The position numbers were made by a program, and so were the translations under genes. This document shows positions 38,752-46,788 of a DNA stretch of 64,000 bases, piece after piece. How positions within the stretch are numbered: the first letter of the stretch is position 1; each line of letters starts with the position of its first letter. Origin of the DNA: Bacillus_BD sp963787345 (GTDB taxonomy: Bacteria > Bacillota > Bacilli > Bacillales > Cytobacillaceae); the NCBI GenBank assembly GCA_963787345.1, contig CAWBCW010000036.1, positions 1-64,000 on the forward strand. The letters are read 5' to 3'. The notes under the pieces are model-generated. The model saw nothing but the letters and a program-made list of their open reading frames with translations. It did no database searches and was not told the DNA's origin.

Positions 38752-39387
38752 CTAATCCAACAAACAAGTAGTCCCCTTATCCGAGACATGTCCCATATCC
38801 CCTTCAAGCATGAACTCCATTTCCCCGTGCACGACTTTAACGACCGACAAACTCGTTCCATCAACGGTTGGTTCTGTCCAGAAGTCGTTGATGGGAATTC
38901 CTTTAATAACTAAGAACAAGGCCTTAATAAACAAGCCATGGGACACTACTAATATATTCCCCGTCAACTTCCTATTCTTCAGCCGCGCAAGAAAATCCTC
39001 AGCCCGTTTATACATATCTATGAAGGTTTCTGCTTCTCCATTCTGATAAAGATGGGGGCTCGTCATAAAACAATCATACTCATCCGGAAACTGCTCTCTA
39101 ATTTCTGTCTTTGTCAGCCCTTGCCATGGACCCATATCCATTTCCATAATCCACTCATCTCTTTGATACAATAAACCTCTGCTTTCAAGAATAAGTTCAG
39201 TCGTTTCGAGAGCTCGCTCACTCGGACTTGAAATCACCCCGGCAAACTCAACAGTCTTCAACCGCTCCCCTAGTAACCGCGCATACTTCCTGCCTTTTTC
39301 TGTTAAAGAAGAGTTGTATCTACCCTGAATGCGATCTTCTTGATTCCACTCCGTTTCCCCATGGCGAACAATATATAAACTTAGCAC
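38752..39387 (-). CDS. Histidine phosphatase family protein (phosphoglycerate mutase-like)
   Basis: A branch-1 histidine phosphatase. LYIVRHGETEWN near the N-terminus carries the catalytic RHG, MEMDMGPWQGLTKTEI the acid, and VVSHGLFIKAL the second His. I chose the GTG at 39387 that yields MLSLYIVRHG; an upstream in-frame ATG is inside the repeat edge. It is the last gene before the end of the cobamide salvage cluster, separated from cblS by repeat copy 6. A second alpha-ribazole-phosphate phosphatase role is possible but unproven. Confidence 0.85.
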   Translation of the reverse strand: MLSLYIVRHGETEWNQEDRIQGRYNSSLTEKGRKYARLLGERLKTVEFAGVISSPSERALETTELILESRGLLYQRDEWIMEMDMGPWQGLTKTEIREQFPDEYDCFMTSPHLYQNGEAETFIDMYKRAEDFLARLKNRKLTGNILVVSHGLFIKALFLVIKGIPINDFWTEPTVDGTSLSVVKVVHGEMEFMLEGDMGHVSDKGTTCLLD

Positions 39388-39400
39388 TCTGATTCCCCCC

Positions 39401-39593
39401 ATCAAATTTGCCTGCCGAATTTGCGCCCGGATACAATACCTGAGCTCGCTCGATGAAATATCGTAAAAAATCGCAAGGCTCGCCGGAGGCTTAACTTTAT
39501 TCAGCTAAGGTTGAACACCCACTGAATTATAAATCCTTTTAGCATTTATCCCTTACCTTTTGAAGTCGAGCACTTCTCCTGAATGAAGTTAAA
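39401..39593 (-). repeat. Intergenic structured repeat, copy 6
   Basis: Fills the gap from the cblS stop, whose TAA lies in the repeat's TTTTAACTTCATTCAG end, to just before the histidine phosphatase start. It ends AAATTCGGCAGGCAAATTTGAT on the minus strand. Confidence 0.9.
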
Positions 39594-40308
39594 AGGCAAT
39601 TTCAATAGAATGATAAAGCTTGCCGCATTTTTCAATAAGAAAAGACTCTAGTTCAGGATGAAAAGCGATTAAAACACAGGTAGATGGACCGGCTGTTTTC
39701 ATAATATCCACTTCAGTCCTCACGTTATCCCCAATGAGTGAATCATCATCCACCATATTTTTCAACTCATGAAGAATTCCTTTTGAGCCAACTGGCAACA
39801 ACACGACACCATCCAGCTGACTTAGCTCATAAAAAAGGGAAAGAGGCACCACTTCTTCCGGTGTTTCCAGTACCTCATTCCCGACTAACGGGGAGCCAAC
39901 GACGGCGAGTTTTATTCCATCCAAGGAAATAGCTCGTTCCCGATAAGACGCCTTTCGTTTCCCCATAACAACGATTCCAAGCGCCGATTGCATTAATGGA
40001 AAGTTACTCTCGGTGCTCCCTGTAATCGACACTTCTCTTAAGCCAATCTCTGCGCAGCCTTTTTCAATCCCTGCCATTATCGAACTCCATGCATCATCAT
40101 GACAAAAATTCTGAATCACAACCGAAAATGGGCTCGCCCCTGCGGCCAAACACTCCATCACCGCCACTTTGAAACCGTAGTAGGAAACGACTTCATATGG
40201 AGTTTTAACCGCGTCATGCTCTTTCAAGCCAATTCCTCCGCTATTATCTGCGGCAACGACAAGCATTTCTTGTTCATTAAAGGGTACAAGTGCAACGTCC
40301 CGTTTCAT
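39589..40308 (-). CDS. cblS: Probable alpha-ribazole kinase CblS (AIR synthase-like)
   Basis: A 239-residue protein of the PurM/AIR synthase-like ATP-binding fold. The N-terminal DNSGGIGLKEHDAVKTPYEVV and ITGSTESNFPLMQSALGIVVMGKRK resemble that family. In Listeria and Geobacillus, CblS phosphorylates salvaged alpha-ribazole and CblT transports it. Here the gene lies next to a CblT-like transporter within a cobamide salvage operon, which supports the call. TAAGGAG precedes the ATG, and the repeat ends just before it. Confidence 0.8.
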   Translation of the reverse strand: MKRDVALVPFNEQEMLVVAADNSGGIGLKEHDAVKTPYEVVSYYGFKVAVMECLAAGASPFSVVIQNFCHDDAWSSIMAGIEKGCAEIGLREVSITGSTESNFPLMQSALGIVVMGKRKASYRERAISLDGIKLAVVGSPLVGNEVLETPEEVVPLSLFYELSQLDGVVLLPVGSKGILHELKNMVDDDSLIGDNVRTEVDIMKTAGPSTCVLIAFHPELESFLIEKCGKLYHSIEIAF

Positions 40309-40322
40309 CGAATCGCTCCTTA

Positions 40323-40516
40323 ATCAAATTCGCCCCGCCGAATTTGCGCCCGGATTTTGATCGAGCTCACTCGATCAAATACCGTAAAAAATTGCAAGGC
40401 TCGCCAGGGCTTAACTTCATTCAACCGAGTTTTAAACCCCTGCTGAATCAGAAAGTATTTTTTTACATTCATCTCTCACTTTTAGAGGCGGGAGACTTCT
40501 GCTGAATGAAGTTGAA
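40323..40516 (-). repeat. Intergenic structured repeat, copy 7
   Basis: Fills the cblT-cblS gap and extends into the cblT reading frame. GCGGGGCGAATTTGAT lies four bases before the cblS ribosome-binding site. TTCATTCAGC and GCTGAATGAA, and GAGGCGGGAG with CTCTCACTTTTAGAG-type pairing, are present. Confidence 0.9.
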
Positions 40517-40984
40517 TTTACCTTCGTAAAAACGAATTAACCTTGGTAATAAAACAAGGGCAATCACGGTATTAAACACAGCACCAATGAATAAAGATGG
40601 CATCACACCGATATAAAATCCGGTTCCCAATAAAAATAAAAACGGCAATGGGGCTACCACCGTATTTCCAACGATAAAAAGGATGCTGGCTAGTAATCGA
40701 TGCCCTTTTTTATACAGAATCGCAAACAACCATACGAGAACAGCCATTTCAAATCCTACGATAAAGTGTAACGGTCCCATTGGCATCCCTCCAATAAGAG
40801 CGGATAATAAATGACCGATAAAAGCGATCACTGCACCAGGAAGACTTCCCAACATTACACTCCCGATTAATGCAGGAATCATGTCTAATGCAACACTTGA
40901 CACAACAGCGGGTATTTTAATCGATGCACCCGCTACACATAAGGCGATAAATAAACTAATTAGACTGATTTTCTTTATGTTCAC
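40469..40984 (-). CDS. cblT: Probable alpha-ribazole transporter CblT (ECF S-component-like)
   Basis: A 171-residue membrane protein with about five to six helices and the look of an ECF-transporter substrate-binding component (SLISLFIALCVAGASIKIP start; LIGGMPMGPLHFIVGFEM). By position next to cblS it is probably CblT, which brings in alpha-ribazole. The GTG at 40984 is chosen from the MNIKKISLISL start with AAAGGA upstream, overlapping the end of pduO by 29 bases. The last codons (NFIQQKSPASKSER) and the stop are encoded by the edge of repeat copy 7. Confidence 0.8.
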   Translation of the reverse strand: MNIKKISLISLFIALCVAGASIKIPAVVSSVALDMIPALIGSVMLGSLPGAVIAFIGHLLSALIGGMPMGPLHFIVGFEMAVLVWLFAILYKKGHRLLASILFIVGNTVVAPLPFLFLLGTGFYIGVMPSLFIGAVFNTVIALVLLPRLIRFYEGKFNFIQQKSPASKSER

Positions 40985-41570
40985 TTTCTGTTCGTTCCTT
41001 TCTTGTACGATCTCGAAAAACCGGAGCACTGCGAATATACTCCACATCCTTTACTCCTTGGCGGAAATTCACAACCCTTGCTGTAGCAAAGAAGTAATCT
41101 GACAGTCGATTTAAGTATTGCAGGGGTAAAACAGATAAGTTGGTATCCTCTTTCATCAATGTCACGACTAATCTCTCAGCTCTTCTTGTGACCGTTCGTG
41201 CAATATGAAGCGTTGCTGCTGCAGGACTTCCCCCTGGTAAAATAAACCGTTCTAATGCTGGTGCTTCCGCAGTATACACATCAATTCGATTTTCTAAATA
41301 CACAATGGCCTCCTCCGTCAATTTTGGCGTATGTTTTTTCGTAACAGTGGCCAAGTCACCGCCACAATCAAAAAGTTCATGTTGGATTTTTTCCAAATCC
41401 TCTAATACATCGCGAAAAAGGCCTGGTTGTAACTGAGTTACTGCCTGACCGACGAAGCCATTTGCTTCGTCTACCGTTCCATAAGCATCAACACGAATAT
41501 GATCTTTATCAACTCTCCCCCCGATAATACCTGTTTGACCTTTATCTCCAGTACGTGTATAAATTTTCAT
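40956..41570 (-). CDS. pduO: ATP:cob(I)alamin adenosyltransferase, PduO type
   Basis: Adenosylates corrinoids. KIYTRTGDKGQTG at the N-terminus is the ATP-binding signature, and ARTVTRRAERLVV and LNRLSDYFFATAR complete the PduO motifs. 204 aa from the ATG at 41570, where GGGGCAAATGGG precedes it; a start six codons earlier is possible. It overlaps the cobU-like gene upstream. Confidence 0.95.
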   Translation of the reverse strand: MKIYTRTGDKGQTGIIGGRVDKDHIRVDAYGTVDEANGFVGQAVTQLQPGLFRDVLEDLEKIQHELFDCGGDLATVTKKHTPKLTEEAIVYLENRIDVYTAEAPALERFILPGGSPAAATLHIARTVTRRAERLVVTLMKEDTNLSVLPLQYLNRLSDYFFATARVVNFRQGVKDVEYIRSAPVFRDRTRKERTESEHKENQSN

Positions 41571-41584
41571 CCCATTTGCCCCTT

Positions 41585-42022
41585 TCATTTCAATTGTTTA
41601 TTTAATCCATACCAAATGACATCAACCCGCTCACAGCTTGATGCCGCAGCTTGGAAAACTCGACCACATACATCCCGCCACTCGCGATCCTCCGACTTTA
41701 GCGGAACAATTCCCTTTGTAATATCGGTTCCTATTAAAATAACACTTCTTTTCTCATCAGTGCCTTCCCAATTTTCCAATTGTCTCAAGAGGTCATGCCA
41801 CTTTTCCTGAACTTCATCACCACTGCTCTCTTGTAACCATTCCTTAACCCACTGTTCAATTCCTTCTAAGACGATATAATTTGTTATCATCCGTTCGAGT
41901 TCAATGGGAATTTGATCATGGTTATAGGCACTAAACCATCTGCAATTCCCTTCGGTTAATCGATTATATGCCTTTACCCATTGTGATTTTCCGTTAAAAG
42001 CACCGCCCGTAATAAATTGCAT
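41585..42022 (-). CDS. CobU-like protein (short paralogue)
   Basis: A 145-residue protein with the CobU-type P-loop ITGGAFNGKSQWV at residues 4-16 and IGTDITKGIVP near 98, but shorter and diverged from the CobU encoded at 44212. CobU makes adenosylcobinamide-phosphate and its GDP form. Whether this paralogue keeps kinase or transferase activity is not clear. It overlaps the start of pduO slightly and the end of cobC. Confidence 0.75.
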   Translation of the reverse strand: MQFITGGAFNGKSQWVKAYNRLTEGNCRWFSAYNHDQIPIELERMITNYIVLEGIEQWVKEWLQESSGDEVQEKWHDLLRQLENWEGTDEKRSVILIGTDITKGIVPLKSEDREWRDVCGRVFQAAASSCERVDVIWYGLNKQLK

Positions 42023-42597
42023 CGTTCACCCCTCCTGAAAGCCTCTCTACTAGACCAAACGAGTTCAAATCCATTGCCATGCGGAACATGCCATTCCCAA
42101 AAGTCCTTTTCAATCGGTGCCAGTTTCGATAATAAATAGCGAAGTACACCTCCGTGAGTGACAATAGCCAGTGAATCAACCTCATCATCCCTCACCAACT
42201 TTGAGACCTTTTCCCAGCCTTTTTCGATCCGCTGTGAAAAATCATAGTAGGATTCTACTCCAGGAACATTTGCTTCAAACTGACCACCAATCCACTCCTC
42301 ATAGTGCGGGTCACCCGCCAACTCTTCATACCGCTTTCCTTCCCATGGGCCAAAGTTCATTTCGCGCAGTTCTAGAAAAGGAATGAAGTCTTTTCTTGGA
42401 AATAAAATTTCAGCTGTTTGTAAACAACGGATTAAATCGCTTGTGACCACGACTTCATATGGATTTGGATTTATTGCTGACAAACTTTCTCTCACATCTT
42501 CACAGATCGGTGCATCCGTCCACCCGATATAGGCCCTCTGTTTATTTAGTTCGGTTAACCCATGACGAAATAAAGCCACAACCACACCATCATCCAT
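41974..42597 (-). CDS. cobC: Alpha-ribazole phosphatase CobC (histidine phosphatase)
   Basis: Removes phosphate from alpha-ribazole phosphate or adenosylcobalamin 5'-phosphate. LFRHGLTELNKQRAYIGW holds the RHG motif, REMNFGPWEGKRYEEL and VTHGGVLRYLL the other catalytic parts. About 207 aa from the ATG at 42597, which follows AGGGGTGG. It starts inside the end of cobS. Confidence 0.9.
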   Translation of the reverse strand: MDDGVVVALFRHGLTELNKQRAYIGWTDAPICEDVRESLSAINPNPYEVVVTSDLIRCLQTAEILFPRKDFIPFLELREMNFGPWEGKRYEELAGDPHYEEWIGGQFEANVPGVESYYDFSQRIEKGWEKVSKLVRDDEVDSLAIVTHGGVLRYLLSKLAPIEKDFWEWHVPHGNGFELVWSSREAFRRGERCNLLRAVLLTENHNG

Positions 42598-43346
42598 AAT
42601 AAGCATTCCACCCCTTCCACTGATGCCCCTAATACATCACCCGTGATACCGCCAAACCAGCGAACGATTTTTCTTGAGATCACGATTAGAAATAATAAAG
42701 CTGCCAGAACTAATAGTAAAAAGCCACTCATCGCTTTTGGCCATATCAAAAAAATGGCCAAGCCCATTATGACTACATAGATCGGATAAATCCATAAGGT
42801 TCTCCTTGACGCCGCTTCTTTAAACAAAGCACCAAGACCCTCTTCTTTGGCAGATTTCACATTCAACAATAAAATCCCCATCACGATTTTTCCTAAAAAC
42901 GGAATCAAGATAATAAATAGAAGGGTATACTTACTAGACCGTAAAACAATTTCATATATAAATAGAAACTTTGCACTCAAAAGCACAATAACAGATAGAA
43001 CGCCAAAGGCACCGATTCTTGAATCTGTCATAATTTCGATTCGTCTCTTTTTATCCCGATAAGAGAAATAGGCATCACTGCAGTCCATCCACCCATCAAG
43101 ATGAATTCCACCCGTGATGATAATCAGTGCAAACCAGATAAAAAACGCGATAGCTAATGGTGAAAAGGGTGTCCATTGTAACAAAACATAAAGAATCACA
43201 CTATAAAGGATTCCTTGTAAAAATCCTAGCACTGGAAACATTTTAATCGCCTTATTGATATGCGGACGATCCATCGGCACTTCATAAGGAATTGGAATGC
43301 TCGTGAAAAATTGAATACACATCACGAGACCTTTGATCATCTTCAT
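42555..43346 (-). CDS. cobS: Adenosylcobinamide-GDP ribazoletransferase CobS
   Basis: Joins adenosylcobinamide-GDP with alpha-ribazole (phosphate) at the membrane. A 263-residue protein with about six helices. FFTSIPIP near the N-terminus and GGIHLDGWMDCSDAYFS (about 80-97) are family motifs. The ATG overlaps the stop of the upstream cobQ remnant by four bases. Confidence 0.95.
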   Translation of the reverse strand: MKMIKGLVMCIQFFTSIPIPYEVPMDRPHINKAIKMFPVLGFLQGILYSVILYVLLQWTPFSPLAIAFFIWFALIIITGGIHLDGWMDCSDAYFSYRDKKRRIEIMTDSRIGAFGVLSVIVLLSAKFLFIYEIVLRSSKYTLLFIILIPFLGKIVMGILLLNVKSAKEEGLGALFKEAASRRTLWIYPIYVVIMGLAIFLIWPKAMSGFLLLVLAALLFLIVISRKIVRWFGGITGDVLGASVEGVECLLWMMVWLWLYFVMG

Positions 43347-44215
43347 GACTTAAGGTTCTCCCAATCCCAAATCATCCGCTTGATTCTATCCCAATCCAAA
43401 TGAGCTCCCATCTTCGCAGCTAGTGAATCATAGCGATTTCCCTTAAACCCTTCCGCATCAACGATATCCCTATTGTCTTTATTCCGAAACTCGTCATCGG
43501 AAAGGGAATCCTCAGGGTCGATCATATGGTTATGAATATAAGGCAAGACACCAACAACGGGAACCCCTGTCTTGTCCTCAATCCACTCCACCCCATCTTT
43601 AAAAAGACTGGAGTCCCCACGAAATTTATTGATGATAATGCCCTTCACTCTCCTGCGTTCCTCCATCGTCATCAATTCTAACGTTCCAACAAGACTGGCA
43701 AAAACTCCGCCTCGATCAATATCCGCCGCTAAAATCACAGGTACATCTGCCATTTCTGCAACCTTCATATTCACAAGCTCTCGATCCTTTAGATTCATTT
43801 CAACCGGACTCCCGGCACCTTCCAAAACCAAAAGCTCATACTCTTTTTCAAGTTGTTCGATTGCCTTTCCAATAACCTCTAGCCCTTTCTCATAAAAGGA
43901 TTCCCGATATCCTCTGCCAGACAAAGATTCTACTCGTTTCCCTAATAAAACTACCTCTGAAACCTGGTCTGATTGGGGCTTTAATAAAATCGGGCTCATC
44001 CAAACTGTCGCTTCCGTTCGTGCTGCTTCCGCTTGAATCCCTTGGGCAAGCCCAATTTCCGAACCATCCGCCGTCAAATAAATGTGGTTGGACATATTTT
44101 GCGACTTAAACGGAGCTACCTTAAGCCCCTCATCGGAAAATAGCCGGCATAAAGCTGTGACAATTAAACTTTTTCCAACATCTGAAGCCGTGCCTTGAAT
44201 CATTACACCTTTCAT
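43343..44215 (-). CDS. cobQ: Cobyric acid synthase CobQ/CbiP lacking its glutamine amidotransferase domain
   Basis: CobQ amidates the corrin side chains using glutamine. Residues 1-238 form the P-loop ATP-binding domain (MIQGTASDVGKSLIVTALCR, KPQSDQVSEVV, LAADIDRGGVFASLVGTLEL). Residues 242-290 match the extreme C-terminus of normal CobQ (EGFKGNRYDSLAAKMGAHLDWDRI). The GATase domain of about 200 residues between them is missing, in frame, near position 43495. Length is 290 rather than about 500. It is still coupled by ATGA overlaps to cobU and cobS. In a salvage operon the step is dispensable, so this is probably a decaying gene. Confidence 0.85.
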   Translation of the reverse strand: MKGVMIQGTASDVGKSLIVTALCRLFSDEGLKVAPFKSQNMSNHIYLTADGSEIGLAQGIQAEAARTEATVWMSPILLKPQSDQVSEVVLLGKRVESLSGRGYRESFYEKGLEVIGKAIEQLEKEYELLVLEGAGSPVEMNLKDRELVNMKVAEMADVPVILAADIDRGGVFASLVGTLELMTMEERRRVKGIIINKFRGDSSLFKDGVEWIEDKTGVPVVGVLPYIHNHMIDPEDSLSDDEFRNKDNRDIVDAEGFKGNRYDSLAAKMGAHLDWDRIKRMIWDWENLKS

Positions 44216-44793
44216 CCTGCATCTCCTTTCATTACGATCGGAATCCCCGCCTCCACTAAATAAGCAAGACGTGCTACAGCGACTATTTTTTGATGCAAGT
44301 TTCCTAGCAAAGAGCTGTAAACAAAGACAAGATCGTTGGAATGAATCGGCTCATTAACAACTTCATTGCTTACAATAATAAAAGTCTCTACCTTCCGACT
44401 AATGGAAATGATCCCGTTCCATATTTTTTCAAAGAGTTCACTTAAATAAGAATGATCTTGCCAACCATCCTCTTCAAAAAACAATTCATTATTCAGCCAT
44501 GTCGTTAAACAATCAAGCAAAACAACATCTTTTCCACTAAAATTCCCAGCTAGGTCACCAATGGAAGTCGGCTTTTCCCACGTATTCCAAATAAGACTAC
44601 TTTGTAAGCGATCATCTTGATGAAGACGAATTCTTTGTTTCATTTCCTCATCGGAAGGCTGCATCGCAGCAATGTAATGAAGTTGGCCAAAAGACCCTGT
44701 CTTCGAATATTCTCCAGCTAGTTCCTCAGCAAAGCTGCTCTTCCCACTGCGAACCCCACCTGTTATGAAGATGATGGATGAATGCTGCGCCAT
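44212..44793 (-). CDS. cobU: Adenosylcobinamide kinase/GTP guanylyltransferase CobU
   Basis: Phosphorylates adenosylcobinamide and transfers GMP. FITGGVRSGKSSFAEELA (9-26) is the CobU P-loop, VLLDCLTTWLNNELF and VSNEVVNEPIHSND the other motifs. 193 aa. It overlaps cobD by about 31 bases and cobQ by four. Confidence 0.95.
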   Translation of the reverse strand: MAQHSSIIFITGGVRSGKSSFAEELAGEYSKTGSFGQLHYIAAMQPSDEEMKQRIRLHQDDRLQSSLIWNTWEKPTSIGDLAGNFSGKDVVLLDCLTTWLNNELFFEEDGWQDHSYLSELFEKIWNGIISISRKVETFIIVSNEVVNEPIHSNDLVFVYSSLLGNLHQKIVAVARLAYLVEAGIPIVMKGDAG

Positions 44794-45848
44794 TCTTGCA
44801 TCGCCTCCAATAGCTGCTTATTTTCCTCCGTTGTCCGAACGGCAAATCTCAGCCATCTCCCTTCGAGGCCAGGGAAATTGAACGTATGCCGAGGAACGAT
44901 TCCTTTAGCTAATAAAAACTGGAACAACGGGAACTGATCATCTAGCCCGTGATCTTTTAATAAATAAAAATTTACCTTCGAATCGGTCACTAGGAACCCA
45001 TTCTTTTTATAAAAGGAAAAGAGATCTTCACGTTGAGAGTCAATAAATTGAATGGTATGTTGGACATATTCTTCTTCCTCTAAACATAGTTCCCCTATCT
45101 TCATCGCCATGCTATTCACACTCCAATGGGATTGGAAGGTTGCAAGTGTCTCAATGATTTCGAGACTTGCAATTGCATACCCAAGGCGAAGTCCAGGAAT
45201 CGCATAGACTTTAGTCATCGACCGGAGTAGTAGTAAATTTGCATTGTCACGAAGCAAAGGAACTAATGATTCGTAATCTTGTACGAAGTCATAAAAGGCT
45301 TCATCAACAATAAGATAGCACCCCTGTTTCTGACATTCTTTTAAAATACGCTCGATTAGTCCTCTATTAAAATACAAACCCGTTGGATTATTGGGATTAC
45401 AGAAAAATACGGCGTCTATATCTGTCACCATATCTGAAAAAGAATCAATGTCCACTTCCCAATCCTTTGATAGATGAAAATAGGTAACCTCACATCCATT
45501 CACTTTGCAGACTCTTTCATATTCAGAAAAGGCAGGCTGAACAACCATCACCTTTTTCCCGGCTAACCATCTCCCGATCAGACTGATGAGTTCAGAGCCG
45601 CCGTTTCCAATTAAAATTTGCGTTTCATCAATTTCCTCATGATGAGCAAGCTTCTGTTTCAATAAAGTACTGTGTGGATCCGGATAAGTTTCGATCCCTT
45701 GGAGTAATTTTCCCCAGTGTTCCTTCACAGAGGCTGGGGGTCCAAATGGATTAATATTCGCACTAAAATCAATGATCTTATCAGGCTGCTCCAGTCCAGC
45801 TGCTTGATATAAATAATGTGGATTAGATCCATGTGAGGGCCAAGTCAA
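44763..45848 (-). CDS. cobD: Threonine-phosphate decarboxylase CobD
   Basis: A PLP enzyme making (R)-1-amino-2-propanol phosphate, the substrate of CbiB. IDFSANINPFGPP at the N-terminus is typical, FCNPNNPTGLYF and the PLP lysine region RSMTKVYAIPGLRLGY follow. 361 aa. The start is TTG at 45846-45848 after GGAGGTG. It overlaps cbiB. Confidence 0.93.
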   Translation of the reverse strand: MTWPSHGSNPHYLYQAAGLEQPDKIIDFSANINPFGPPASVKEHWGKLLQGIETYPDPHSTLLKQKLAHHEEIDETQILIGNGGSELISLIGRWLAGKKVMVVQPAFSEYERVCKVNGCEVTYFHLSKDWEVDIDSFSDMVTDIDAVFFCNPNNPTGLYFNRGLIERILKECQKQGCYLIVDEAFYDFVQDYESLVPLLRDNANLLLLRSMTKVYAIPGLRLGYAIASLEIIETLATFQSHWSVNSMAMKIGELCLEEEEYVQHTIQFIDSQREDLFSFYKKNGFLVTDSKVNFYLLKDHGLDDQFPLFQFLLAKGIVPRHTFNFPGLEGRWLRFAVRTTEENKQLLEAMQEWRSIHPSSS

Positions 45849-46788
45849 TCAACACACCTCCAAGCCATAAGAATAGTAAAAACATAAGTACCGTTCGCGT
45901 TAAGATTCCATTCATTTTAAGAATATGATTCTTATTGAGAGAACTCACAGGATCCCCCATTAACGCCCGGTTTGACACAATTCCTTTATATGTATTCATA
46001 CCTCCAAGTTGAACGCCTAAAAGACCCGCAGCACTTGCTTCACACCAGCCGCTATTTGGGCTGGGATGTTTTTTCGCATCCCGAAATAAGATCTCCCAAG
46101 CCTGTTTCCGATTACCATCAAAAGGACGATTTGATAACAGCATCATAAACCCAGTTAATCGGCTTGGAATTAAATTCACGACATCATCAAGCCGTGCCGA
46201 AGCCCAGCCAAAGTCCGAATAGCGATCATTCTTGTACCCAACCATTGAATCGCAAGTATTGATCGCCCGGTATAGAAGAGCCAACGGGGCTCCCCCTATC
46301 CACGCCCAAAATATCGGAGCTGTGACCCCATCACTCGAATTTTCAGCAACCGTTTCAACGGTCCCCCGAACAATTTCACCTTCAGCTAAATGTTCTGTAT
46401 CTCTGCCGACAATATAAGATAGTTTAAGGCGAGCATACCCGATATCCCCCTTTTCCAATGGAGTATAAACGTCCATCGCTGCGTCTTTTAAACTCTTATG
46501 GGCGATTGTTGTTGAAATAAGGATACTCTCTACAACTAGACCTACTAAAAAATGAACCTGATAAGCAGCCACAATAATCAAATAGGAAAGTAATAAGACA
46601 GAAGCCAATACGACTGAAATCATCATGACCCCTTTCCATTTCCGGTTAGAACCATGATTCCATTTTTTATCAAGGGTAGAAATAAGCGATCCTATCCATT
46701 TGACCGGGTGCGGCCAGGCTGGAGGGTCACCGATCAACCGATCGATTAGAAAAGCAAGCGTAATCGCTAATAGATGTCCAATCATCAT
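45823..46788 (-). CDS. cbiB: Adenosylcobinamide-phosphate synthase CbiB
   Basis: A membrane protein attaching aminopropanol phosphate to adenosylcobyric acid. DRLIGDPPAWPHPVKWIG (16-33) and the NSSDGVTAPIFWAWIGG segment are signatures. 321 aa with about five helices. Four-base overlap with the preceding gene. Confidence 0.95.
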   Translation of the reverse strand: MMIGHLLAITLAFLIDRLIGDPPAWPHPVKWIGSLISTLDKKWNHGSNRKWKGVMMISVVLASVLLLSYLIIVAAYQVHFLVGLVVESILISTTIAHKSLKDAAMDVYTPLEKGDIGYARLKLSYIVGRDTEHLAEGEIVRGTVETVAENSSDGVTAPIFWAWIGGAPLALLYRAINTCDSMVGYKNDRYSDFGWASARLDDVVNLIPSRLTGFMMLLSNRPFDGNRKQAWEILFRDAKKHPSPNSGWCEASAAGLLGVQLGGMNTYKGIVSNRALMGDPVSSLNKNHILKMNGILTRTVLMFLLFLWLGGVLIDLALTWI

